The position numbers and the translations under genes were made by a program. Of a DNA stretch of 35,989 nucleotides, positions 9,547-19,878 are shown one piece after another (position 1 is the first letter of the stretch; each line of letters opens with the position of its first letter). The stretch spans positions 1 through 35,989 of the forward strand of contig JAHQVI010000093.1 of the NCBI GenBank assembly GCA_019634405.1. The letters are read 5' to 3'. Under the pieces are notes generated by a model that saw only the letters and a program-made list of their open reading frames with translations, did not search any database and was not told the origin of the DNA. This DNA is from Hyphomicrobiales bacterium (lineage in GTDB: Bacteria; Pseudomonadota; Alphaproteobacteria; Rhizobiales; Rhodomicrobiaceae).

Positions 9547-12170
9547 GGGCGAACCTCAAGCGGATGCAAGGCGCCGGCGCGAACCAGACCGATGCTTTCA
9601 TCCGGGATAACAAGTTCGAAGCGCTGCGGCGGCGTGCCCGCAAGCTCGATCAGCCATTGGCCCGGAGCAAGCCCTTGCGCTGCGAAGCGGCCGGCCCGGT
9701 TCGTGAACAGCTCGATCACCTTGCCCGGATTGGCGGCCTCCGTGGCCATCCCGGGCAGCAGTGCGATCGGTTCCCCCCGATTATCCACCAGCGTACCAAT
9801 CGCCGTGACGGTATAGGCGGAGCCGACATTAAGTGCATAGCCTGACCGATAGCCGGGCTGAAGATCAAAATGCCCATCGCCCAGATTGTAGCCTGCTGGC
9901 AAATCCGCGACGTCAAAATTGACTCGGTTCAGCGAATACGGCGAAATCGAAGGGATCAGTGCGGGCCCGAGCCGATCCGCCACAGCGGTTTCCGCCCGGC
10001 CAATCGTGATGTCATGACCGGACAGGCCGGAATGGGGCGCTACAATCGCAAATCCATCCGCAACCGGACGGCCAAGGGCAAAAACGCCATCGGCATAGGC
10101 AATGGCGGTCTCAACCCGCAAAGACGTACGCTGATCGAGCGCCTCCTCGTCAAGCCCGGCGAAACGCGTGGTCTGATAAACGCCGATCAGACCGCGATTG
10201 CCGCTATGCTGAATTAATCCGTCTACAGTGTAATTACTGAAAACCGGATCGAAATTCTCATTATCCGCCGCTTCATGGGAGATATCTCCTCTGACATACC
10301 AGCTATCACCGCCGCGGCCATAGCGCCTTGTATAGCTTGCGCGCGTCCTGTGCGCGGCCGGATCGTATGAAAACCCCAGCGCGCTATCGATATCGGGACG
10401 ATAATTCATGCGGAACTGCAAGCTCAGATCATCATCATCCTCGCGATGAAGCGCTGCGCTGTAGCCCGCAGTTACACCCAGATTCACCTCCGTTCCGAAT
10501 GAGCGGCTCAATCCGGCGTCAGCATGGAAACGGTCGTCTGACGCCGCAAAGCCAAAACCATATCCGGCTGCCAGGAAAGTCGATATTTCAAAAGGGATTT
10601 CCGTATGATAGCGGGCAGACAGATCAAGCCATCTGTCGTGGTGCGAGGCCACGACCTCCCGACTTTCGGGCGCATGCAGAATGGACCCGGTATAGTCATG
10701 ACTCCGACCTCGGATCGTGAACTGGAACGCATGGTTGCGATCATATGTGTCGGTCCAGACGGGCGGCGAATAATAGGCCTCGACAGCAAGACCCCACTGC
10801 TCTTCACCGACCACGCTCGCTGCCCCCTTGAGCGCAAAAAGCCCCAGGGACGATCCGTACACAAGACCGAGCCCCGCAAGACCGTAACCGGCGCCGCCCT
10901 GCAGATGCGCTTCGGCTGTTATCGTCTCCGCTATGCCCTGACGGTAATATCCCGTTCCAAAATAGTGGTCGCCATAGTCCGGTTCCCCACGATCGTATGA
11001 GGACAAAACGCCGCCGGACACAGCCCATTCCGACAAACCCGGCTCAAGCAGAGCCCCATCATGGAAAACAGAAAAGACCAGCCGTTCCTGTGCGCCAGCA
11101 TCGTCGGATATCAACAGGACAATTTCATTCAGACCGCTGCGTATCGGCAGATCGGAGAGACTGTAATCGCCGGGATCGAGTTTCAGGCGGCGTTCGATCA
11201 CACCGTTAATTTCGACATCGACATTGGAAGGGCGTTTGATACGGAAGCTACGACGGCTGGTTGGGCGAATGTTGCGGCCAGGCTGAAGCATACGGTAGGA
11301 TCGCTCGACGGAGACCCCAAGCAGGTCGGGCGTGCTTTGCATTGCCGCCCCGGCCGGGTAGATATCGCCGGCGCTGACACGAATGGCCTCCGCCTGAAAA
11401 TCGCGTATCAACCTTGTACCGCGACGCTTGAACCCATTGCCTGAGCGATGAAAAATTGAGACGTCGTCCGGCTCGTAAGTCGCTTCGGCCTCAACCACAA
11501 TTCCCCGCCAGCTCGCCGCACCTTCCAGATTGAGCCGCGGGATCGTCATCCCTTCCTGTCCTGCGGGCGACTTGCCGACATATTCGGCCACGCCACGGAT
11601 ATTGAGGAATGCCGCCAGCTTTGCTGGTTCGGCTACATTCGAACTATCCGGCACAGCCTTGCGTGCCTGCACGCTGATATTTCCTTCAACCTTCTGGTCC
11701 AGCGTCGGAGCAAAAGTGATGTTGACCGCGGCAGGGTCGAAGCGGAAATCGAAACCGGCGTCACGCAGTTTGGTGAGCGTGACATAGTCCTGCCCCTGGC
11801 TGACTGCGTGCAATTCCCGAAGCGTATCAGGGCGCACCAGTTCCCTAATGGCGCCGCCGAGATCTCCAATCGGGACTTCGACAGTCTGATGCGGAGTGAG
11901 CCGCACAGACAGATCGCCCAGATAATAATCCCGGTAGCCCAGGGGAACGATCATTTCGATTGTTCGTCCAATGCGATTGATTGGCTGGATATCCGGTTGA
12001 GGCGCCATGGCAGGCGGAAGATAGGATGCCGGTCCGGATGAAGGCGCTTGCGTGTGTCCCGGAGACGCGCAGAGAGCGGTCGCTACAGCGATGAGGGGAA
12101 GGGTGCGGCGAGCGCAGAAGCAGATGCTGACACGGCGACGCCAGCCTTTGAGGAAATCCACGCGCAACAT
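9543..12170 (-). CDS. Fimbrial outer membrane usher protein (archaic/Csu-like)
   Basis: 875 aa; usher-like segments (LNIRGVAEYVG, GDIYPAGAAMQSTPDLLGVSVERSYRMLQPGRNIRPTSRRSFRIKRPSNVDVEINGV, LPIRSGLNEIVLLI, DVADLPAGYNLGDGHFDLQPGYRSGYALNVGS). Confidence 0.9.
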   Translation of the reverse strand: MLRVDFLKGWRRRVSICFCARRTLPLIAVATALCASPGHTQAPSSGPASYLPPAMAPQPDIQPINRIGRTIEMIVPLGYRDYYLGDLSVRLTPHQTVEVPIGDLGGAIRELVRPDTLRELHAVSQGQDYVTLTKLRDAGFDFRFDPAAVNITFAPTLDQKVEGNISVQARKAVPDSSNVAEPAKLAAFLNIRGVAEYVGKSPAGQEGMTIPRLNLEGAASWRGIVVEAEATYEPDDVSIFHRSGNGFKRRGTRLIRDFQAEAIRVSAGDIYPAGAAMQSTPDLLGVSVERSYRMLQPGRNIRPTSRRSFRIKRPSNVDVEINGVIERRLKLDPGDYSLSDLPIRSGLNEIVLLISDDAGAQERLVFSVFHDGALLEPGLSEWAVSGGVLSSYDRGEPDYGDHYFGTGYYRQGIAETITAEAHLQGGAGYGLAGLGLVYGSSLGLFALKGAASVVGEEQWGLAVEAYYSPPVWTDTYDRNHAFQFTIRGRSHDYTGSILHAPESREVVASHHDRWLDLSARYHTEIPFEISTFLAAGYGFGFAASDDRFHADAGLSRSFGTEVNLGVTAGYSAALHREDDDDLSLQFRMNYRPDIDSALGFSYDPAAHRTRASYTRRYGRGGDSWYVRGDISHEAADNENFDPVFSNYTVDGLIQHSGNRGLIGVYQTTRFAGLDEEALDQRTSLRVETAIAYADGVFALGRPVADGFAIVAPHSGLSGHDITIGRAETAVADRLGPALIPSISPYSLNRVNFDVADLPAGYNLGDGHFDLQPGYRSGYALNVGSAYTVTAIGTLVDNRGEPIALLPGMATEAANPGKVIELFTNRAGRFAAQGLAPGQWLIELAGTPPQRFELVIPDESIGLVRAGALHPLEVRP

Positions 12171-12344
12171 ACGGCAAACACTTTCCTGTTTCGCAACACA
12201 ATTGCTGTGTGCGATATACTCCGTCCCAGGATCTTTTTCTTTGAGGTCATGCGGCCGCCAAGCGAAGGCGTCAGCAGAGCCGCAACAGCTCTCACGCCAC
12301 CGCTTTCAGCGCCATCGGATCAAACTGACTTGGCGATCATTGCC

Positions 12345-13121
12345 CTAATTCTCCGGTGCGTAATCTAAGCTTGCCGTGATATTGGAAACATCCGGCGGGA
12401 GATCGATCGGGAGTATGAACCGCCGCTCCTTCCCCGGCTGCACGATGCCGAGCCCGATCTTCTGTTCCATCTCATGGGCGCTGAGTATTTGCGACCAGTT
12501 TCCCGAAGCCAGACGCAATGCGGCGTAACGCATATAGGCATGTTTGTTACCCGCATTCTTCACATTCAATTCGACCAGATCAGCACCGCTGTCACTTTTG
12601 GCCGACTTTACTCTCGTCACGCTGATATCCGCTTGCGACTGAAGCGGAGAGACGCTGACGACAACCCCAAAGCTGAGGGTGATCTGAATGCCCGAACTGC
12701 CTTCAGGTTTCTTTACGGGAACCTGGGAAACGGAAATACGGTAATTACGGCTTCTGTCGATGTCCGGATCGCCGATCCACTGAACACGGAATGTCTGTGC
12801 ACCACCTGCTGGAATACTGGCCAGCGGAGGGAAGATCAAAAAATCATCTTCAGCGGGTGTGTATTTTGCATCACCATCCGGCTCCAACTCCATATGCGCA
12901 ACCGTGATTTCAACGGGCATGGAAGACGTCGTTATATTCGAGACGTTGAAAGCGGCATTGACCTTCGTTCCAGCGCTTGTGACATCAAGAACCATTGGTT
13001 CAACCGACATCGCCCCGACGCTAACAGCAGAAAGCGAGAGCAGGGCGATCGCGACGGAAAAAATACGCTTAAACTGCATACAAAAAGTCCTCCGGAAATT
13101 TCCTCCACGCTCTTCGGGCAT
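12345..13121 (-). CDS. Periplasmic pilus-assembly chaperone (PapD-like)
   Basis: Chaperone pattern MVLDV...NVSNITTSSMPVEITV, DFLIFPPLASIPAGGAQTFRVQWIGDPDIDRSRNYRISVSQVPVK; adjacent to usher. Confidence 0.9.
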   Translation of the reverse strand: MPEERGGNFRRTFCMQFKRIFSVAIALLSLSAVSVGAMSVEPMVLDVTSAGTKVNAAFNVSNITTSSMPVEITVAHMELEPDGDAKYTPAEDDFLIFPPLASIPAGGAQTFRVQWIGDPDIDRSRNYRISVSQVPVKKPEGSSGIQITLSFGVVVSVSPLQSQADISVTRVKSAKSDSGADLVELNVKNAGNKHAYMRYAALRLASGNWSQILSAHEMEQKIGLGIVQPGKERRFILPIDLPPDVSNITASLDYAPEN

Positions 13122-13136
13122 GGAGGTTCTGTTTGG

Positions 13137-13670
13137 CTAAACCGGATCGATGCTGATCTTGAGAGAACCCGAATAGCTTCCGGCCGGGAGGTCTGTGCTC
13201 TCTTGCGTTGTAATGCTGACGCCCAGCGTTGTCGTCGAACGATTTATGATTGTGGTCTTTTCGCCGGTCCCACCCGCGGGCGCGACATATTCATTCGACT
13301 TTTCTATTTTCAACCCATTATCAACGACATAGGCTGAGTATGCAATTTCACTACTGCCGTTTGTAATCCATCCATCCGGATCCAAAGTCACCTTTATCTG
13401 GTTGCCTGTACAACTGATGTCGCCGATCGTCAGTTCACCTGAGGTTGAATTTGCAGTCGTGCCGGTAACGCTTACTCTGAATGTCGAACTCCCTTGAGTG
13501 ACGTCGCTAAATGAGCCGGAAACGATTGCTGGCGCACCGCTAAGACTACAGAGTATTGGAATCGACGCTGTAAGCGTAAGATTATGCTCGATCGTCGACG
13601 CACTGACGTGCCCAACTGCCGCAATTGCAGACAAGCCGGCAAGATTGACTGACATCCATTTTTTACGCAC
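13137..13670 (-). CDS. Putative fimbrial subunit, spore coat U-like
   Basis: Signal peptide, 177 aa, C-terminus DLPAGSYSGSLKISIDPV typical of secreted pilin-like subunits; position in the operon. Confidence 0.75.
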   Translation of the reverse strand: MRKKWMSVNLAGLSAIAAVGHVSASTIEHNLTLTASIPILCSLSGAPAIVSGSFSDVTQGSSTFRVSVTGTTANSTSGELTIGDISCTGNQIKVTLDPDGWITNGSSEIAYSAYVVDNGLKIEKSNEYVAPAGGTGEKTTIINRSTTTLGVSITTQESTDLPAGSYSGSLKISIDPV

Positions 13671-13725
13671 AACTATTCTCCTCTAGTGTGATGATGAGTT
13701 TGCTTATGCTGACAAACTCGTTTTG

Positions 13726-13745
13726 CGCCAAAGCCCCCTTTGGCG
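13726..13745 (-). other. Intercistronic hairpin in the pilus operon
   Basis: Perfect 8-bp stem CGCCAAAG-CCCC-CTTTGGCG starting directly after the stop of the 13746-14339 gene. Confidence 0.5.
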
Positions 13746-14339
13746 TTACTGTTTTACACTCAGTGTAATCTGAAGATTTTCTTCATAGTCTCCTGACTGA
13801 AACCATTTGCTTTTCAGCATGATCACAGCCACTTCTCCACGCTGGCCGATGGCGACAGCATCGCTGGAATCCAGGATGCATCCGTTCAGGCCGCTTCCAG
13901 CGCGTAGCCTGTCTCCGTCACATTCAGCCTGGAGAAGATCGCCATCATCTGTCGGGATCTTGATTTGGATTCGATAGGGAATGGCCGGAACTGCCCGCCC
14001 ATCTGACGCAGACGCGCGCGCAAGCTTCATCGCACCTGCGCCGCTTGACCTGACAGAGTAGATAAAAGGCGTGTTGCAGTTGATCGTGAAACCGACAGAC
14101 ACCCTGTCCTGCCGGTTGACTGCCGAGCCGCCGTCAAGAGCAAACGTATCCGCCATGCCAGCGAGACCGCATCTTGGCGTAACCCGTCCGCGTAACTTGA
14201 TCTGTACGCTGTCGCTCATGGCGACTGGAGAGGATACGGCCTTTGCGGAAGGCACTAACGCCATTGGAAGAGACAATCCCGACGCGAGGACGACCGCGAT
14301 AATTCCGATACTGCATACAACGCCAACAGAGAACGGCAT
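13746..14339 (-). CDS. Putative fimbrial subunit, spore coat U-like
   Basis: N-terminal hydrophobic segment; VQIKLRGRVTPRCGLAG...INCNTPFIYSVRS...GDYEENLQITLSVKQ. Confidence 0.75.
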   Translation of the reverse strand: MPFSVGVVCSIGIIAVVLASGLSLPMALVPSAKAVSSPVAMSDSVQIKLRGRVTPRCGLAGMADTFALDGGSAVNRQDRVSVGFTINCNTPFIYSVRSSGAGAMKLARASASDGRAVPAIPYRIQIKIPTDDGDLLQAECDGDRLRAGSGLNGCILDSSDAVAIGQRGEVAVIMLKSKWFQSGDYEENLQITLSVKQ

Positions 14340-14629
14340 TTGCTACTCGATACTGAAAACCAAACGGAAGCAATCCATCGTATACAGACTGCCTTATGCC
14401 ATGAAGATTGCGAAAAAAAAGCGTCACCTACAATTCGCGCAGAACCGTATAAAAGGTAAAAATACTAGAGTGTGCCATTACAACATCTACGGATTATTGC
14501 TAAGGATATAAATACAATAGCATAAATACTTATACGCCTAACCGCTTATACACTCCTTAAGATTTCATTCACTGTTTTCATCGCAATCAAAAACAATGAT
14601 AATTTTTGTCAATTTTTCTGGATTGCATC

Positions 14630-15421
14630 ATGCATCTGCCCCGTAGTCTTACATTCGCAATAGCAACGATCGCCGCCGTCAGTTCGGCCATCGTCATGCG
14701 CGAGGCGACCGTCCCCGTACCGCAGCAAGCCGTCAAAGCGGAAAGGACCCTGATTGAAGTGCTGGTCGCAACGCGCGCAATTTCTGCCGGCGAGCGCGTA
14801 TTGGCGGCGGATCTTGGCTGGCGGAATTGGCCCGAAGACGCCGTCCCGGCAGGCGCAAATATTCGCAATGGTGGGGGACAGCTTGCTGATTTCGCCAGGA
14901 CGTTCGCCCGTTACCCCATCATGGCGGGAGAGCCTGTGGCCGAAACCAAGCTCGTCCGTCCCGGTCATGGAAGCCATGTGGCGGCGCTCATCGCATCGGG
15001 CAAACGGGCTGTTGCCGTCCCCATTCGAGAAGAAAGCGCCGTAGGCGGACTGGTTAAGCCAAATGACCGCGTTGACGTTTTGTGGGGCAACCATTCGATC
15101 CGTACAGCCGAACATGCGGAGTTTCCGGTGCAAACGCTGCTTCGCGGCGTCAAAGTTCTTGCAATCGGAGGCTCTGTCAACGCCGATACTGCCCAGTCCG
15201 GCAATAAAACCGCGACGCTTGAGTTAACCCAGGAACAAGCCCGCATCGTCGCAGGCGCGCGCATCAGCGGAGAGATATCGCTAGCGCTTATTCCGCTAGC
15301 AGATGAAATTGCGATCGCTTCTGCGTCCGAAACCGCCGCCATTGGCACCGCCGGCGCTACCCCCAAACTCCTCAAATTCGGACGCCGCTCAGCTCAGCCG
15401 ACTGCAAGGAGCCTGCGATGA
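14630..15421 (+). CDS. cpaB: Flp/Tad pilus assembly protein CpaB/RcpC
   Basis: SAF-like region VLVATRAISAGERVLAADLGWRNWPEDAVPAG, VKPNDRVDVLW, ATLELTQEQARIVAGARISGEISLAL; ATG at 14630. Confidence 0.9.
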   Translation: MHLPRSLTFAIATIAAVSSAIVMREATVPVPQQAVKAERTLIEVLVATRAISAGERVLAADLGWRNWPEDAVPAGANIRNGGGQLADFARTFARYPIMAGEPVAETKLVRPGHGSHVAALIASGKRAVAVPIREESAVGGLVKPNDRVDVLWGNHSIRTAEHAEFPVQTLLRGVKVLAIGGSVNADTAQSGNKTATLELTQEQARIVAGARISGEISLALIPLADEIAIASASETAAIGTAGATPKLLKFGRRSAQPTARSLR

Positions 15422-16779
15422 CATCTCAAAGCATCCCCCAGTTTTCCCTGATCATCACAATGATTATGACGCTCGCATCGCCGTCCCAAGAGGCGTTCGC
15501 CATGGAGGATCGGGGTCATCCGTCAGCGGAACAGATTGTAACGGTCGCTCTGAACAAATCAAACCTTGTGGATCTGCCCGGAGATATTGGCGAAATCGTT
15601 ATATCTGACCCCTCCATTGTCAACGCGGTCATAAGAAACAGGCGCAGTGTTCACCTGCTTGGCCAGAAAATCGGTCAAGCCACGGCCAGTTTCATCGGGC
15701 AGGACGGATCGCCGGTCTTGACGCTGCATATTATCGTCGAACGTGATCTGACTCCTCTTTCGGCGCTCATCAGGCGAATGATCCCGACCGCCAAAGTGAA
15801 GCTGGAAGCCATCAACGACAATATCGTCGTATCAGGCAGCGTGACCACCCCGCTGGACGCCGCGCGCATCACCGATATTGCCGGACGCTTCGTGGCCGAT
15901 AGAGATCATGTTCTGAATTTCGTCGACGTAGAGGCTAAGCAACAGGTTCTGTTGCAGGTGCGCGTGGTGGAGATGAACCGTGCCGCAACACGCAGGCTCG
16001 GCATTGACATTGGCGGGTCATTTGGTTCGGGTGAAATTTCTATTGTCAATCTGAGCAAGGCAGCGTTTCCGCTGACGGGGGCGACCATACCGACCGCTAT
16101 GTTCGGACCTGTCGCCGAAACCTTGTCCGGCACCGGAGCCGGGCAGCTTTTCGGTCTCGGCATTGGCGGTCAAAACGCCCAGGTGGACGCCATTATCCAG
16201 GCGCTGGAGCGAAACGGCATGGCGCGCATCCTGGCGGAACCGAACCTGACCTCCGTTTCCGGCGAGAAGGCGCGATTTCTTGCCGGCGGAGAATACCCCG
16301 TGCCGGTCGGCAATGACGATAACGGTACGCAGATCATCTTCAAGCCATTCGGCGTCACATTGGCGTTTACCCCTCTTGTGCTGGCCGCCGGCAGGATCAG
16401 CCTGAAAATCAAAACGGAAGTCAGTGAACTGAGCAATGACGGTGCCGTGACGATAAACGACATCAGCGTTCCCGCTCTTCGCGTCCGCCGCGCAAGCAGC
16501 GTGCTGGAAATGCCAAGCGGCGGCTCGCTGGTTATGGCCGGCCTCATCTCATCGCAAACGCGGCGCAATGTCGAAGGCCTGCCAGGACTGAAAAGCCTGC
16601 CCGTCATCGGCGACCTCTTTACAAGCGAGGAATTCATCCGTTCGGAGACTGAACTGGTGGTGATCGTAACGCCCTTACTCGTAACGCATACGCAGAAGCA
16701 TCTACTGGCTGATCCAGGAGACACATTGCCGGGAACAGGCGGTCAGAGCGACCAGCTTTACGGTTTCATCCTCGAATAG
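15418..16779 (+). CDS. cpaC: Tad secretin CpaC/RcpA
   Basis: N-terminal KSNLVDLPGDIGEIVISDPSIVNAVI, secretin domain ALERNGMARILAEPNLTSVSGEKARFLAGGEYPVPV, GLPGLKSLPVIGDLF; ATGA overlap with cpaB. Confidence 0.95.
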   Translation: MTSQSIPQFSLIITMIMTLASPSQEAFAMEDRGHPSAEQIVTVALNKSNLVDLPGDIGEIVISDPSIVNAVIRNRRSVHLLGQKIGQATASFIGQDGSPVLTLHIIVERDLTPLSALIRRMIPTAKVKLEAINDNIVVSGSVTTPLDAARITDIAGRFVADRDHVLNFVDVEAKQQVLLQVRVVEMNRAATRRLGIDIGGSFGSGEISIVNLSKAAFPLTGATIPTAMFGPVAETLSGTGAGQLFGLGIGGQNAQVDAIIQALERNGMARILAEPNLTSVSGEKARFLAGGEYPVPVGNDDNGTQIIFKPFGVTLAFTPLVLAAGRISLKIKTEVSELSNDGAVTINDISVPALRVRRASSVLEMPSGGSLVMAGLISSQTRRNVEGLPGLKSLPVIGDLFTSEEFIRSETELVVIVTPLLVTHTQKHLLADPGDTLPGTGGQSDQLYGFILE

Positions 16780-16788
16780 GAGCGACCA

Positions 16789-17124
16789 GTGCGAACACAT
16801 AACCTGATAGCCCTGATTTCTTCCGTTTGCGCGTTATCAGCCTGCACTGATGGTTTCGCCCCTGACGCTGACGGGATCACATGCATCCGCGTTGACCGGG
16901 CGATCACGGAATGGCGCGCAGGCTGCGCATCCCGGCATAATCTGGCGATGACCGCCGACGCGAGCGATGATCTGATCTTGCCGCGCCCTGAAACACCACA
17001 AAACATGATGCGGCAAAAGGTATTGGAAAGCATCAGTCACTCCTCGGGCTCCGGCCGTCAAACCCCTCCCCGCCGACGAGCGGCTCATCCGCCTGCACGG
17101 AAAACCACGGAAAAAGCGCAATGA
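16789..17124 (+). CDS. cpaD: Short CpaD-like lipoprotein
   Basis: Lipobox-like LSAC; WRAGCASRHNLAMTADASDDLILPRPETP resembles the CpaD C-terminal GCA.x.NLAxMVADPxDLxxPR signature; between cpaC and cpaE. Confidence 0.7.
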   Translation: MRTHNLIALISSVCALSACTDGFAPDADGITCIRVDRAITEWRAGCASRHNLAMTADASDDLILPRPETPQNMMRQKVLESISHSSGSGRQTPPRRRAAHPPARKTTEKAQ

Positions 17125-18404
17125 TAGTGACGGAGGAAATGGATGTTTCCGATGACGAACCGATAAGACCGGCTCCCATCGCAACCGCGCTTGCTTCCCC
17201 CAGGATCCACATGTTCTGCGAAGCGGGCAGCGGCGTTGCAAAGACTGCGGACATTCTGCATAGCAGCCATCTTGAGCTCGGATCCGCCGAGATCCATGCA
17301 GGCGGATTTTCTGCGGCGATCGCAGCTTATGAACGCAAACCAAGCCCTGACCTGCTCATTGTCGAGACGCATTCATCGCCCCAACAGGTTTTCTCCGCAC
17401 TCGAAACGCTTGCGCCGCTGTGCCAGGAACACAGCCGGTTGATCATCATTGGACAGATCAATGACGTGAATTTCTATCGGGCTCTTCTCCGCTGCGATGT
17501 CAGCGACTACCTTGTCGCCCCGCTTGCCCCCGGTCAACTCGCATCCTCCATCCGCTCGGTTCTGAACCCGGTCGGCGAACCGGCAACGAGCAACATGATT
17601 GCTGTCATCGGCGCGAAAGGCGGATGCGGGGCCAGTACCATCTGCCATAATCTCGGATGGACACTCGCCGAAACCCAGCAGACCGATACCGTCATTACGG
17701 ACTGCAACCCGCCATTCGGCACGTTGGGCCTCAATTTCAATCAGGACGCCGGACACGGCCTTGCGGGCGCGCTTGCCGCCGGCGAGAAACTTGATGCGGC
17801 CATGATGGAGACACTTCTTGCACGATGCTCCGATCACCTGTCGCTGTTGATAGCCGATGGTCTGCTAACGGACAGCTCCCATATTTCTCCAGCCAGCGCG
17901 ACCCATATCGCCATGCTGTTGCGGCAGACCGCGCGCATAGCGCTTTTCGATATTCCCTGCGCATGGAACGGCGGTGCACGCACGCTGATCGAACAGGCCG
18001 ATGACTGTATTGTCGTTGCGGAACCGGATCTCGTAAACCTGCGCAATGCAAGAAATCTTTTCGCGGCAATCCGCGCCGATCGTGACGATGGGAGATCTCC
18101 GCTTCTCGTCCTCAACAAGGCGGGCATGCCACGCCGTCCCGAAATTTCTGCCAAGGACTTTGCCGATGCGCTTGATGTCTTGCCGTCTGTTGTCGTGGAT
18201 TTCGATGCCCGGCTGTTTGGCATGGCCGCCAATAACGGGCTGATGGTCGAGGAGGTATCGCCCCGCTCGCCCGCAGCCAAATCCATGCAGCGCTTAGCGG
18301 GAAAGCTCGCCTGCCAACGCTTGCCAAAGCCAACCAATCTGTCGGGCAGAAATCCTGTCAAGGCTCTGATCGATAGCATCAATCGCCAGTTTGCGGCAAA
18401 GTAA
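17121..18404 (+). CDS. cpaE: Tad pilus assembly ATPase CpaE/TadZ
   Basis: Receiver-like N-terminus, then deviant Walker A AVIGAKGGCGASTICHNLGWTLA; position before cpaF. Confidence 0.92.
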   Translation: MIVTEEMDVSDDEPIRPAPIATALASPRIHMFCEAGSGVAKTADILHSSHLELGSAEIHAGGFSAAIAAYERKPSPDLLIVETHSSPQQVFSALETLAPLCQEHSRLIIIGQINDVNFYRALLRCDVSDYLVAPLAPGQLASSIRSVLNPVGEPATSNMIAVIGAKGGCGASTICHNLGWTLAETQQTDTVITDCNPPFGTLGLNFNQDAGHGLAGALAAGEKLDAAMMETLLARCSDHLSLLIADGLLTDSSHISPASATHIAMLLRQTARIALFDIPCAWNGGARTLIEQADDCIVVAEPDLVNLRNARNLFAAIRADRDDGRSPLLVLNKAGMPRRPEISAKDFADALDVLPSVVVDFDARLFGMAANNGLMVEEVSPRSPAAKSMQRLAGKLACQRLPKPTNLSGRNPVKALIDSINRQFAAK

Positions 18405-18411
18405 GGCACTC

Positions 18412-19878
18412 ATGTTCGGCAAGCGACGCTTCCCCCCCGAAACGCCCTCGGCTGAAGCAAGGCGAAAACCGCAATCCGGCGCATTCAGACAATCGCCGGA
18501 TTCGGCGCAATCAAGATTGTCCGAACCTGAAACACCGGTATATACGCCGACGCGCGATTTCGAGAGATCGGACGCCTTTTACGAAACCAAGAAACGGACC
18601 TTCGCAACCCTGATCGAGAGTATCGATCTGACCGCGCTCGCCAGAACGCCTGGCGGCACTGCCCGCAAGGAAATCCGCGAGGTCGCCGATGAAATTCTCA
18701 AGCTCGGCGCACCCCCGCTTTCCGGTGTCGAGCGTGATGAACTGCTGGAAGAGATTTGCAACGACGTGCTCGGTTTTGGCCCGCTGGAGCCATTGCTGGC
18801 ACAGGATGACATCAGCGACATCATGATCAACGGAGCGCGGGAATGCTACATTGAAAGCGGCGGGCGCCTTAGCCAGGTTCCTGTCCGCTTCGCGGATAAT
18901 CAGGAACTGGCCAATATCTGCCAGCGCATTGCAAACAGGGTCGGGCGGCGCGTCGATGAAGCCACCCCGATCTGCGATGCCAGACTCCCTGATGGCAGCC
19001 GCGTCAACATCATCTTCCCGCCACTGGCGCTTGACGGGCCTGTCCTGACCATTCGCAAATTCCGGCGGGACCGGTTGACGCTCAAACATCTGGTAAGATT
19101 TGGCGCGCTGTCCGAGGAGGCGCGCATTGTTCTTGAGATTATCAGTCGCTCCCGTTGCAACGTATTGATTTCCGGTGGAACTGGCTCGGGCAAAACGACA
19201 TTGCTCAACTGCATGACCGGCCATATTTCCCCCGACGAACGCATTGTGACCTGCGAGGATGCGGCGGAGCTGCAATTGCAACAGCCTCACGTCGTCAGGC
19301 TGGAGACGCGACCGCCTAATCTCGAAGGCGAGGGCGATGTCACAATGCGCGATCTGGTACGCAATTGCCTGAGAATGCGGCCTGAACGGATTATTGTCGG
19401 CGAGGTACGCGGGCCGGAAGCTTTCGATCTGCTTCAGGCAATGAATACCGGTCATGACGGCTCGATGAGCACCCTGCACGCCAACAGCCCTCGCGAAGCC
19501 CTGAACCGGTTGGAAGGCATGATCCTGATGGCCGGGTTCAACCTGCCTTCGCGCGCCATCAGGCAAATGATTACAGGCGCGATAGACATCGTGATCCAGG
19601 TGGCGCGGATGCGTGACGGAAAGCGGCGTGTCACCCACATTACCGAGATTGTCGGCATTGAGGGGGACGTCGTCACCACACAAGACCTGATGCGCTTTCA
19701 TCTCGTAGGGGAAGATGAAAACGGTCAGTTGATCGGCGGACACCGCTTTACCGGCATTTCGCGGCCACGATTTGTTGATCGCGCGCGCTATTACGGACTT
19801 GAGCAGCGCTTGACCGAAACCTTGTCGGCAACCGATCCGGTGTCGCCGCAACCGCAGGCGGTGCACGGTTATGGCTGA
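18412..19878 (+). CDS. cpaF: Tad secretion ATPase CpaF/TadA
   Basis: [13 protein letters not shown], Walker [64 protein letters not shown]. Confidence 0.97.
   Translation: MFGKRRFPPETPSAEARRKPQSGAFRQSPDSAQSRLSEPETPVYTPTRDFERSDAFYETKKRTFATLIESIDLTALARTPGGTARKEIREVADEILKLGAPPLSGVERDELLEEICNDVLGFGPLEPLLAQDDISDIMINGARECYIESGGRLSQVPVRFADNQELANICQRIANRVGRRVDEATPICDARLPDGSRVNIIFPPLALDGPVLTIRKFRRDRLTLKHLVRFGALSEEARIVLEIISRSRCNVLISGGTGSGKTTLLNCMTGHISPDERIVTCEDAAELQLQQPHVVRLETRPPNLEGEGDVTMRDLVRNCLRMRPERIIVGEVRGPEAFDLLQAMNTGHDGSMSTLHANSPREALNRLEGMILMAGFNLPSRAIRQMITGAIDIVIQVARMRDGKRRVTHITEIVGIEGDVVTTQDLMRFHLVGEDENGQLIGGHRFTGISRPRFVDRARYYGLEQRLTETLSATDPVSPQPQAVHGYG

Noticed and set aside
14340-14629. Possible CtrA sites or small Flp pilin ORF in the pilus intergenic region
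   Set aside because: No TTAA-N7-TTAA pair and no pilin-like ORF could be read there.
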